Assembly (NCBI GenBank): GCA_023374045.1
Contig: CM041776.1
Span: 137,767,296-137,831,295 of the forward strand
Source of the DNA: Limonium bicolor
Taxonomy: Eukaryota; Streptophyta; Magnoliopsida; Caryophyllales; Plumbaginaceae
Length of the DNA: 64,000 bases
Direction of reading: 5' to 3'
Shown here piece by piece: positions 47,124 through 58,300 of this stretch; within the stretch, counting starts at the first letter, position 1; every line of letters begins with the position of its first letter. The position numbers and the translations under genes are program-made. A model generated the notes under the pieces. The model saw only the letters and a list, made by a program, of their open reading frames with translations. It searched no databases and was not told the DNA's origin.

Positions 47124-49656
47124 TAATTTTGTTTCCAGCACACTTATTTTCTATATTTACACTTTTACCACATATCTTATAATATGTTACATATAGCATA
47201 TATTATATCATTTTAATCTTTGGAACATGTATAACATATGGTTTTAGGTTGCATATTTACGAAGAGACCCCTTGGTCTAGTTTAATTCATTTCTCAGCCC
47301 GTTTTCTTTCTTTATTTACAAATGGACCACAATTTATATTATATACTTTGTAATGTCATTATAACTATATATTATACACTTTTCTTATTTAGACCTTTTA
47401 TACTATTCCAAAAATTACTCAACTTTACTAAGATGATATAAACAATTTTATTAGCTATTTTAACCCAAAACTTTCAGTAATTTACATTCCTACCTCATAA
47501 GTTTTGTAAATTCCATATCTAACTTATAATCTATTAATTCATTCATTTTGGTCAAGCGACCTAATATGGGTCAATATTGACCTATCGACTACTGGTTTGC
47601 CCACATTATAGGAATTACAGTTTTGACCCCAAACTTTCCAAAAATTACATTTTTAACCCTAAACTTTATAAAATTCATTTAATAATCTTATAAAGCATGT
47701 TTTCGGCTATAATTTGTATTTTTGCCTCCAAAATTTATTTTAATTACAAACCAAGCCAGATTGTTTATGTAATATTTATTATTACCTTAAACTTAGTTTA
47801 AACTTAATATAACATAAACTAAAATGGCCTAAAGTACATGACCTTATTACAACATCAACATACAATAAAAATTACACTTAAATGTCACAAATGACATAGT
47901 TTGGTCACAGCTTTAATTGTTTTTTACCCAAATTTTTTAAAATTGCATTTAATCCACTTAAATTATTTTCTATGACATTATAAGTCGTTTATAAGCTAAA
48001 TAAGCTAGCCAAAATGTTAATTAACATTTTAATATATAGTTCGGTCTTATAGAACCTTATACATCCATGACTTTTATTCATTTGTAACAAGAATGACATT
48101 AAACCTTATATAATGTAAGATTAGTATACTCACTTGATTTTTTAGTAATAAAATCAGCTAAAGCTCTCCAACAGCTCACGAGCTAATTTATATACATGCT
48201 TAAGTTAGTTTTTGAACACTAAATCACATATAAACTTAGTTAATATATGATTGAGAAGGTAGATTAACTCACTTTGATAGGTTTCAAACTAGGACTTGGT
48301 TTCTACAATTTGTGCTGAATTTTCCCAAGGTTTACATAACCATGCACCAGCATTCTATGCAAGGGAAGACACATGTATTAGTCTTGTGACATTATTAACT
48401 AATTAAGGTATAATATAAGCTTAAAATGCCATAATTCTTACCTTGGTTAGTAGATATGGTATAGTGGTTTTATCGCCTGATTTTAAGAGTAAAAAAGAAG
48501 TGTTAAAACATTACTTAAGCTGGAGACCACAACAGCATGGACAATGGTAGAAAGGAGTTAGGTTTTAATTTGGAAAAATGGCTTTTAATGGAGCTTTTAG
48601 CATCAAATCAGCCAAGACTTGAAAATATTGATATCTCTACTGAAAGGGTATGTAAATAGGATGAAAATAAGCTAAGGGAACTAAGGAACAAAACCAAAAA
48701 TGAGGAGAATCAAGGTTTGCTAGTTTAAAGCATGATTTTTTCCTTAGAAGTTAATTAAGCTTACTTCTCTTCTCCTTTGAGTTTTCAACCGAAAAACACC
48801 TCAACTTCAAGCACCAACTTAGACTAGAAGGATGGATGGAAATGGGAATAGATTAGATCAATGGAAAGAAGAAGAAAAGAAGAAGAAGATGGTTATAACC
48901 ATGCTTTAAGATCTTAACTTGATCAAGATGGGTTGTTCTTGGAAGTTGGTTGCTCCTCACGGTTATGGAGGAAGGAAAGGGAGGGTTTGAAGCTTGTGTT
49001 CTCGGCTGGGAGAAGATAATGTGGAAAGAGAGTGAATTTTGGCTTATAAAGTAAGATAAGGACAAATTATGGAATAGTCATAAGATGAGTCATAAGGAGA
49101 TATTTGGAGCTTGCTTAAGGGAGGGGGAAACCTCCTAAGCTGCTGGCTAAGGATGTTCAAGGTCAAGGAGTAAGTATTGACCATTGACTAGATTAGGTAA
49201 TTAAGTGTTAAATTTTTACTATTTGGGTACTATTCACAATTTGTTGCACATATTTCTGATTTTTTTGAAAAAATTTGAATTAGACATTCTAATGTGGTAC
49301 ATTATGTCACATTAGTTTTTTTAAGGACAATGAAGGACCTAAGACCAAACAAAACTCATTTCGAAGACAATCTCTCAAAAATGTTCTTTACGGAGTTTTA
49401 ATATATATTTTGTGTTCTAAGGTGTTTTTTAGCTTGGTATTCTTTGATAATGGTTTTATTATGTTCCTTCATGAGTTATAATGCTTAGGAATTTAATTTG
49501 GATCCTAAGGAGTTCATTTGGGCATATATTTTCCCTAAATTGTCAAAGGGTGTAATTTTTGCTTTATGTTGACCATTGTTGTTTTAAATTGCTTTTTAAG
49601 GCATGTTTAGGCCTTAATTTATTTGATTAGATGTTTAATTAGTCAGGTGTATTTCA

Positions 49657-50218
49657 TTCCTAGTTGATTAGGGTTCTTGGAGATGTGTTTTGATCAAGGG
49701 ATAAAGTTCCTTAAGTAGGCCTCACTAAAGATAGAAAAAATTCGGCAAAAACCGAGATTTACCGATGTTTTAGCTCAAGGGCTTCCAAAAGGAATTTGAC
49801 TATGAAATTTTGACCATGTGTAAAGGAATATATTTCTGATTTTTCCAAGGTGGATTCGAATTTTTTGGATATTGGAATATTTTTAAATTCGATTTCTCAT
49901 CAGATTCAATCAGAAATTGCTAGAAACTTATTGGAAATTCGAAAAATCAATATTCCAAAGTCATTATGCTCAAAATGTCATCCTCTATCATGGGCATTCT
50001 GAGTTGATTTAAGCCATTTTCAGAGGAGAGAGAAAGCCTATTGGGGGTCTTAGGAGCCTCGAAAATTATGAAAATGCCCCTGAAGATGACTAAGATGTCT
50101 CTAACACTCCAGAATGTGCCGATCGAACTGGAATCCGTGCTACTTGACCAAACTACCCTTTTAGTACCAGTGCCTTAAGAGACTCTCTTCCGGGGGTTAA
50201 AATTTTGGGTATAACACA
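49657..50218 (-). mobile_element. Left arm of head-to-head LTR pair (fragment)
   Basis: On the minus strand it starts TGTGTTATACCCAAAATTTT, a typical plant gypsy LTR start. It is homologous over about 560 bp to the reverse complement of 50242-50800, with many substitutions. It is cut at 49657 by E0. Confidence 0.75.
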
Positions 50219-50241
50219 TCCATAATGTCATACCCTTCAAA

Positions 50242-51904
50242 TGTGTTATACCCAAAATTTTGACCCCCCTGGTGTAGGTTTTCTAGGGCATTAGTGTTGT
50301 AAGGGACACTTTGGTCAAATGATGAGGAATCCCGGTTTGATCGACACGTTCTGGAGTGTTAGGGACAACTTAGTCATCTTCAAGGCATTTTCATAATTTT
50401 CAAGGCTCCAAAGATCTCCTGTAGGCTTTCTCTCTCCTTCGAAAATGACTCAAATCAACTCAAAATGTTTTGAACTGTTAACCCATGATAAAGGATGACA
50501 TTTTGAGCATAATGGCTTTGGAATTTTGATTTTTCAAGTTTCTAATACTTTTCTAAATATTTTTGATTGAATCTTACAAAAAATTGAATTTAAAAATATT
50601 CCAATATCCAAAAATTCCAATTCCCTCAGAAAAATCAGAAATATCTTCCATAATGTGGTTAAAATTTCATAGTCAAATTCTTTTGAAGCCGTTCGAGCTA
50701 AGATGTCGGTAAATCTTGGTTTTTTCCGGATTTTCTATCTTTGGCGAGGCTTACTTAAGGAACCTTATCCCTTGATCAAAACATCTCCAAGAACCTAGAT
50801 AATCAGAATACCTAGCCGTCTTCAACCTCCCACGTTTTTAACACACCGAGCACCGAAATTCTACCAAAACTCCTCCAAAATCAACACATAAGCACACTTT
50901 TCAACTCCCAACACTTCAACAATATATAAACATCAACCAAACCACCTCCAAAACGTGAAGAATATCAATAACAACAAGGAGTCAGAAGCCTGGGTTGAAG
51001 TCTTTTCGGAGTCACCATCAACGAGGCTCCCGAAGTATCCCGACGTGAAGGATCACTTTAATTACGAGGTCAAATAAGGTTGGAAAACATGTTCCCTAAC
51101 TCCTTTCGACTTTAACATTCTGTTAAAATTTGAGTTCAAACCAACTTTAAACGCCTTCTGAGTTACCGTTTGTTTCAGTTTCTGCCTTCTTACTTGTTTA
51201 CTAAGTTTCGTCATTAATTTGAAGCCGAATTGAAAATCCTTGATTACTAACGTGTTAAGAATCTTTCAGCTTCACATCTAAAAATTTGAGCCAAAAACAC
51301 CGCCGGGAGAAATCTCAAAGCCGCCGTCCGAGGGCTCTCCGCACCCACGGACGCCATGTCCGAGGTCCCAGACGTCCTGTCCGTAAGCACGGGCGCACTC
51401 GAACGGTGGCGGGATTTCAAAAAATTTAAAATTAAGGTTTTATAAAACAAGTTCATGGCCTTGGACTTTTCAAAATTGCATTTTCTGTTTAATTCGACTT
51501 TTATTTTCACTTAGGTTAACTAATGTCAGTGGTTCGGAATTAGGTCCGTGACCATGGACGAAACAAAATTTGACCTAATTCTGCCTCTGAAACCCTAATT
51601 TGGTAATTTTAATTTCCACTTACTTTCAATTTTGGTAAAAAAATGATAAAAAATTAAAAGAAATCAGAAGTTAGGGCACTTAGGTTAAAATGACTCGTGG
51701 ATAAGCCGTAAATAAGCTAAATAGAGGAAATCGACTTCGAGGGGTAATGAAAGTAATTTGAACCCTAATAAGTCGAATACCAAGCCTCAAACCCGAACTC
51801 TCCTTTCCTAATTTAATCTAGGTTAAAATTACGTGGCGACTCTAATTAGTCCAGGGAGCTAACTTAGAACATAGTAATTAATGTTTTTTATGACATGTTA
51901 GTTA
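50242..51904 (+). mobile_element. Right arm of head-to-head LTR pair and following retroelement sequence
   Basis: It starts TGTGTTATACCCAAAATTTT. The first about 560 bp mirror the left arm; the spacer between arms is 23 bp (50219-50241). From 50.8 to 51.9 kb the sequence continues without a recognisable LTR end, primer site or coding frame. The 87-residue minus frame at 51247-51510 is not recognised. Confidence 0.6.
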
Positions 51905-52282
51905 TGAATACCCCCTGACTTAAAAATGGTGATTAATATTCTATATGAGATTTAGAGGCCTAATGGTGCCTAAAGAACTTTGGTGAAGAAAGTAAAAAAC
52001 CAAAAGGAAGTGGAAAATGCTTAAAAGGCACAAAACGTAAAAACGTGCTTAAAGGACACTTGGGTTTAGGTGGCCTTAAATAGGACCTAAAAGTGATTCC
52101 TACAGCTAATATTAATGGTGGGAACAAGATAAAACAATTCCCAGAGAAAATCAACTTATAAAATTAGCTAAAACGTAAAATGTGCCTTAAAGTTCCTTAG
52201 AGCACATTTTTATGAAATTGCCTCGTAAAGAGTTTGAATGGGGTTAAAGGCTTAAATATACTCTGATGGATTAGGGGAATAT
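51905..52282 (+). mobile_element. Truncated LTR start of a giant-LTR element
   Basis: TGAATACCCCCTGACTTAAA followed by GAGGCCTAATGGTGCCTAA and the AAAATGTGCCTTAAAG-type block recalls the first about 400 bp of the E1 and E2 LTRs, more diverged. It stops where the next fragment begins. Confidence 0.6.
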
Positions 52283-52948
52283 GCTAGCCAAAATGTTAAT
52301 TGAACTTTTAATATATAGTAAGGTCTTATAGAACCTTATACATCCACGACTTTTATTCATTTGTAACAAAATGACATAAAACCTTATATAATGTAAGATT
52401 AGTATACTCACTTGATTTTTTAGTAATAAAATCAGCCAAAGCTCTCCAATAGCTCACAGCCTAATTTATATACATGCTTAAGTTAGTTTTTGAACACTAA
52501 ATTACATATAACTTAGTTAATATTGATTGGAAGTAGATTAACTCACTTTGATAGGTTTTATACTTGGACTTGGTTTCTACAATTTATGCTGAATTTTCCA
52601 AGGTTTACACAACCACACACCAGCATTTTATGCAAGGAAGACACATGTATTAGTCTTGTGACATTATTACTAATTAAGGTATAATTAAGCTTAAAATGTC
52701 ATAATTCTTTCCTTGGTTTGTAGATCTGGTTTAGTGGTGTTATCACCTGATTTTAAGCACAAAGAAGTGTTAAAACAATACTTAAGCTGGAGAACACAGC
52801 CGCATGGACAATGGTAGAAAGGAGTTTGGTTTTACCTAGGAAAAATGGCTTTTAATGGAGCTTTTAGCACCAAATCAGCCAAGCCTTGAAAAGATTGATA
52901 TCTATACTGAAAGGGTATGTAAAGAGGATGAAAATAAGCTAAGGGAAC
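52283..52948 (-). mobile_element. LTR fragment duplicating part of the E0 LTR
   Basis: It matches 48004-48681 in the same orientation, from GCTAGCCAAAATGTTAATT to AAGCTAAGGGAAC, with small indels. It is cut at 52948 by E5; GGAAC (52944-52948) is the presumed E5 target site. Confidence 0.75.
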
Positions 52949-53572
52949 TGAAATACCCCAAACCTAAGTATGCTAAGTAAACATCAATATATGATGTAGT
53001 AAGGCTAAAATATGCCTTAGGAACATTGGTAGACAATTTAATCCCAAGGAAAACACAAGAAAACGCCTTAAAGGCAATTTAGGCAAAAATGTGCTTTAAG
53101 CTTGGAGTGACTTTGATTAACACCCAAATACCATTATAAGATCTTATTAACATGCTAATGGACATGTTAAATCAATTACCAAAGAAAACCAAGCTCAAAA
53201 ACAAGCTTAAACACAAAATGTGCTTTAAGACTCCTTAAAGCACCTTTTTGAGAAATTGTCTTAGAAATGAGTTTTGAGTGGCTAAATGCCCATGATTACA
53301 CCTTAATCAACATGTGTACTAATTAGTATCACATTAGGAAGTCTAAATCAATGAGAAATCAAAATTTTCACAAATTTGTGCACTAATTTTTGAATAGTGC
53401 CAAATAGTACCTAGTTTAAACCTTTGGTCAACATAAGTCAATAAATTGGTCAACAAAGACCAAAAGTCTCTTATTATTAAAGGGGGGAACGGTTTTTGAA
53501 GTGGTGACACACCACATGTGCTAGTAAGTAAGGAAAGAGGTGGGAAAGTGAGTAAATTCACTATTCACCTTT

Positions 53573-53578
53573 TATAAA
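53573..53578 (+). promoter_or_regulatory. TATA box candidate of E5
   Basis: TTTATAAAGC, about 30-40 nt before a CT-rich tract, 624 bp into the LTR. This arrangement fits a plant RNA polymerase II core promoter. Confidence 0.6.
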
Positions 53579-55618
53579 GCAAAATATCTTACTTTAGCTA
53601 CCTCTCTCCTCCCTTCTCTTCATTTTCCTCTTCATCCATCGTATTCTTCTGCTCTCTCCCAGTGGAAAACCGTTCCAAGCTACAGCCACGGCACCCTCAT
53701 CTTCAATTGCTCACCAAATACTCATTTTAACTCCAAATCGAAAAGTAAGCATAAATTTCTCTTAGTTAGATCAAGGCCTTGCTACCTATCTTTTCAAAAT
53801 TTGAAAAGCTTCATTTTGGAGCCATGAGAAAACGCCATTGAAGGGGTAAAAACTAGCTTGAGGTGTTCATTGTCTTCTCCATTCATTCTAGGTAAGGAAA
53901 ATGTAAGAAAAACCATGTTCCCACCACTTCTTCTACATGGCCGAAATATACTACTCATGGGGCTTGGTTTTTATGCCTTGTTTTAGCTTGTTTTATTCAC
54001 GAAGGACTAGTGGAGGTCCTCGTTCATTCAATGCCCAAGTCTACCTTGAGACTTCAAAGGTAATCATCCACTTTTATACCTTAGAACACATTTTTAACCT
54101 AGGTTTTCATTCCTTAAGGTTAGTGTGTTGTTTAGTACTCATGAGAGTCATTGAATATTGGTTAGAACATTGGCAAGGAGAACTTGATTGGTGGCCGAGA
54201 CTCATTCAAGAAGAAGGTCTAAGGAGGAAGTTAAGATAAGCTTGAGAAAATAAGGTAAAATGCTTACCTAATGGTGGTTTAAGATTTTAAGGAATGAGTT
54301 TTAGATGAGTACCAATGTGGCTTAGAGCTTACATTATGCAATGGGTTATATAACCTAGGAAAAACAATTTGAACAAGCTTATGAACTTGTGACTAAGGAG
54401 CCAATGGGAATGAGTTAGTAATATAAGTTTAAGATGGATTTTAAGAGCTTTATAACTACTATGAGATTGATGGGTGTATTTGCAGGTTGAAAGCTTTTAT
54501 ATGTGGAAATTCAGTGTTTAAGTTTAAAGTCATTTAAGGGCCTAAGAGCCATGTCATTTAAGAGCCTTAGTGCTAAGCAATTTAAGATTATTGCACTATA
54601 TTGAGTTGGGGTGAATGAGTTGGTTTGGGTGAGAACACATGATGGGAAAGGATATAATGAGTGTGAGATGATTGAATGAGAAAAACAATGCATTTGAGCA
54701 TGATAAAATACTAGAGGAGCTATGGCGAAATTTGAGTAGAAAACAAAGTGTTAAAGTGGTGGTGGTGAACTGATATGACCTAGGATTTACTAGGGATCAT
54801 TAAGAGAGATTTGAGTGGAGATGAGTTAACAAAGTTGTTCTTAAAGATTGGAGTGACCTAGAGTGTCTAGGAGAAGTTAGAGGTTAGGAGGGTGTAAATT
54901 GTGTGTTAAGATTGTGTGCTAAGGATTTGAGTGTTCATGATTGTATTAAGGGTGGAAAACTAAATGTTGGGTGTAGTAATATACTAAGGAAGCTATGTCA
55001 AAATTTGGAGAGGAAACTAAGTGTTTAAGGTGTTCTAAGGAGATTTAATGATTAAGGATGTTCTAGTAAACATTAAGGGTTGTTTTGGTGAAAATGGATA
55101 AACTACGAGCTCTTGAGTACTAGGAAGACCTAGTGGTGTCTAAGAGGGACTAGGGGTTACAATTATGAATTTAAGGCACCAAAACCATGGTTAAGGAAGC
55201 TAGGAAACTTGTACAAAGTTTGAAAGGAAAATAAGGTATAGTGACTTGTAAGGATGTAAGCATGTGCTAAATTATATATAGCTTGAGAAGTTTGAGTAAA
55301 TCAAATGGGTATGCAAAATGATGCTTGAGGAGTAGTTAAGATGGTTGTGAAGAAACATAATGATTAGTTGAGGTCTTAGGCAAAATCTACATGTTGGAAG
55401 TGTAAGAAACTAAGCATAAGTGTTAGGAGTTTTTGTAAGAACTTGAGTACATGATCAAGGAATTTAGTATGAGTTTGATGGATGAATTAGGAGGACTTGA
55501 AGGTACCAAAATGATGTTAGGACATGCTAGAATACTTGTGGAGAGGTTGGGAAAAGATTGGTTAAGATTTGAGGTTGAACAGAGGTCAAAAATTTACATT
55601 CTTGGCACATTTAGTGTA

Positions 55619-55799
55619 GGTCCGGGTTTGCAAACTAGCACACAAAACCCGGACCACACCAAAAACTATCCAGAGAGTTTAGCCGTGGGATGGTCCGGGT
55701 TTGCATCCCAGTACTTAAACCCGGACCAGTCCTAAAATTGTCCAGAAACTTTTGCGATGTATTGGTCTGGGTTTACAACCTCGGACACAAACCCGGACC
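55619..55799 (+). repeat. GC-rich hairpin array in E5 LTR
   Basis: Three hairpins with arms GGTCCGGGTTT / AAACCCGGACC: 55619-55655, 55692-55727 and 55764-55799, the last with one wobble. The spacing is about 72 bp and loops differ. The start is about 2.67 kb into the LTR. Confidence 0.9.
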
Positions 55800-56627
55800 C
55801 ATCAGAAAAAGCTACAGAATGTTGAAAAATGGGGTTTTAAGGTTGGGACTTGTTTGGTAATGATATTATAAGATTGTTAGGACATAATTAATTACATATA
55901 ATGGTCATTAGGGGCATAAACAAGCTTAAGAAATAATGAGAAGTAAGTGGCTTTTGAGGTTAAGGTTAAACTATAAGGACTTAAGTGATTAATGGTGGGT
56001 AAACATCATCGGTTAAGTAAGTTAAGTAGGTTTGGATGAGATGAGTAACTAATAACCTAAAACTGAATGAATGCTTTAGGGTTTGAGAATTTGAACTCCG
56101 GAGGAGAGTAAGCTATCGAACGACCAACGCTGAACGGTACAGTTCTCTTGTGACCTGCTTGCTAACGAGGTGTCCCTCGGCTTGTGTGCTATTTGTTTTT
56201 GTGTGCTCACTAAACAAGATAAAGCATGCAACCGGAATATTATATTTATTGTATTGTTGTGTGATGTTTGAAAACTAACACAACATACCGTGAGAACTTA
56301 CTAACCAACGTTTAGTAAGGAATTAAGTGAGACTAAGGAACGCTCCCTAATATGGGCTGATATAAACCGAAAGAGGTTAACCAACAAATATGGTCTTGAG
56401 ACTACTACTAACTGGAACTTGAGTGAGGAAACCCAGGACCGATCTCCGGTCATGCATGCTAAGGAAAGAGGGTCGGTATCTATAGCAGATTCGACTTCCG
56501 ATTAAGGACTTGTCTTCGGACTTGTAGCCTAGGGCCGGTTGCCGGCTCAGTTACGCTGGACTCCCGTCCAGAGTAGGTGGCATTAAGATGGTGTGGTGGG
56601 ATCACCTAAATCCCAGGTTCGAATTAA

Positions 56628-56870
56628 GCTACAACCATTCCCTTCCAGGGACGGTTTGTATATTGAGATTAAGTTGAGATTAAGATTAAGGTAAGGTTAA
56701 GATAAGTTGCAACCATTCCTTTTTAAAGGATGGTTTGTATTATTAAGATTAAGATTAAGGTAAGGTTAAGATAAGTTGCAACCATTCCTTTTTAAAGGAT
56801 GGTTTGTATTATTAAGACTAAGATAAGCTACATCCACCCCTTATTAAAGGATGGTTGTTTATAAGATTAA
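56628..56870 (+). repeat. Tandem hairpin-bearing repeats in E5 LTR
   Basis: Four copies of a unit with AACCATTCC...GGA-GGTT and purine-rich (AAGATT/AAGGT)n spacers; AACCATTC-like starts are at 56633, 56711, 56780 and about 56832. Copies two and three are nearly identical. Confidence 0.8.
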
Positions 56871-57468
56871 GATAAGACTAAGATTGAGGTGAGATAAGGA
56901 TGGACTAAGCTTAAGAGGAAATATAACTTAAGGAGTTAAATAATTAACTCTCTAATTAAGGGAACACATTTAAGTCGTTCATTGTGTGTGAACTTTGATT
57001 GTTCAATTTGGTTTGTTGTTTACTGCACTTACTATAATGTTGTGCATCTAATCAACCTCCATGCTATCGACAATTAGTCGTCATAGCCACGTTAGCTTGG
57101 GGGCCATGAGAGGATCGTACCAGCATTCGTGCTGACCCCCTTTGGGGGCTGTTTTTACTACACAGGTGAACATCAGGAGGCGGTCGTCGCGAGAGTAAGA
57201 AGGGGGACAAGTGTTAAGGGTTAAGTGTGGCCTACGAGTTGTGCATGTACACTCGTATGGCAATTGAGTTAGTAAGATGTATAGGTTGTGAGAGGATTGT
57301 AAGAAGGATATGTATTTGGTTAAGGTTGTTATGTACTAATGGTCGGTATATTCTGTAGTCAGACCGTGGCAAGGTCCTGGTGTTTAAAGAATTCCGCTGT
57401 GACGTGTATATATATATGCTGTTAAGTTGCGAGACCACGTTTGGATTGAGTTGGGGTGTTACAAAAAG

Positions 57469-57495
57469 TGGTATCAGAGCGTAGTTACGCTCTGA
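57469..57495 (+). promoter_or_regulatory. E5 primer binding site (initiator Met tRNA) with overlapping hairpin
   Basis: TGGTATCAGAGC is at 57469-57480. TCAGAGCGT-AGTT-ACGCTCTGA (57474-57495) is a perfect 9-bp stem whose last pair is T-A where E1 and E2 have A-T and E0 has G-C. Confidence 0.9.
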
Positions 57496-57666
57496 AGACA
57501 AGAAATACCGAACTTAGGAGAATATTGAGGTTGAGATTGAGTTATGGGTTAAGGGTTGAGAGATAGAGTGAGAGGTGCGTTAGTCAGGACTTCCCGGTGT
57601 TTACCGGATATCCATAGTACCTAGACCCGCCCTCCACATCCCTAACCCTGAATATGTGGAACAAAC

Positions 57667-57713
57667 GCCAGAGAGAAGAAATCCTTCTCTTACTCGGGAA
57701 AACCCGATCTGGC
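57667..57713 (+). other. Predicted three-way-junction RNA in E5 leader
   Basis: Outer stem GCCAGA/TCTGGC (perfect), hairpin A GAGAAG-AAATC-CTTCTC, linker TTAC, hairpin B TCGGG-AAAA-CCCGA. This is the cleanest of the three copies. Confidence 0.62.
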
Positions 57714-57860
57714 AGTTAGCTAACAGTAAGCAATACGAGAAACATCTTGTTGCACAACCGTTACGGAGAACTTGGAGGTTTTAATGGAGCGCAACAGAGA
57801 AACAGGCGCTACCTATGGAATTCTGTCAATAAGGGAACGGTAATTACCGGCAACATGGGT

Positions 57861-57877
57861 CGACATGCTATGCAGTC
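57861..57877 (+). other. Bulged-A hairpin in E5 leader
   Basis: CGACATGC-TAT-GCAGTCG. The arms are identical to E1 and E2; the loop differs. Confidence 0.5.
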
Positions 57878-58300
57878 GAAATAGCCCGCCATACCAATGG
57901 TAAGAAAAGCACTATAAGTGCAAAGGGTAAGAAAAGATAAGCGACATGAGTACCGGACAGCGTCCGAGTGAGCATAACAGTGGGATGGTACAAAGCATGA
58001 GGGTTAAGATTATTGGAAAGTCCAGTTAGAAATGGGAACTCCAAACCCCATACAATGAGAAAGGTTACAAAACCTGGCCGACATAACGCGGACGACAGTG
58101 GAAATACAAACAATTGTATACCGGAATAGGACTACGATGTAGTGCTTAAAGGAGAATTAGTGCTTAGTAACCACGACAAAATATGTGGAAACGGGATTGA
58201 GGACTAAGACGTAAGGAAATACTAAGGGGTTCCCTCAGAAAGGGGAACGCCCGGATAAGTGACAGTACGGTCAAAAATAACTAGGAAATTGCCGGATGGC

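Larger units (their letters stand above)
45170..49656 (-). mobile_element. E0 5' LTR, main part
   Basis: The continuation of 1343-1560; together about 4.7 kb. On the minus strand it starts TGAAATACACCTGAC at 49656, close to the start of the other giant LTRs (including TAAGGCCTAAACATGCC). It includes a perfect 22-bp palindrome (47102-47123), a GGTCAATATTGACC palindrome (about 47567), a (TA)n run, and a segment (48004-48681) repeated at 52283-52948. The right flank TTCCT (49657-49661) would be its target duplication if the other end, outside the window, agrees. No coding content. Confidence 0.75.
52949..57463 (+). repeat. E5 5' LTR (4,515 bp)
   Basis: It starts TGAAATACCCCAAACCTAAG and ends GGGGTGTTACA before a primer site. 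It has a TATA box (TATAAA 53573-53578), a CT-rich tract (53600-53660), AGGTAA donor-like sites (53890, 54058, 54253), TTTGCAG (54479-54485), paired GGGCCTAAGAGCCA motifs (about 54538-54570), a hairpin array (55619-55799), CGAGG-TGTC-CCTCG (about 56167-56180) and tandem hairpin repeats (56628-56870). The 3' LTR lies outside the window. Confidence 0.9.

Noticed and set aside
49657..50800. Foldback DNA transposon made of two 560-bp inverted arms
   Set aside because: The arms begin internally with an LTR-type TGTTATACCC start and differ considerably; the right arm continues as retroelement sequence and no flanking duplication is seen at the outer edges.
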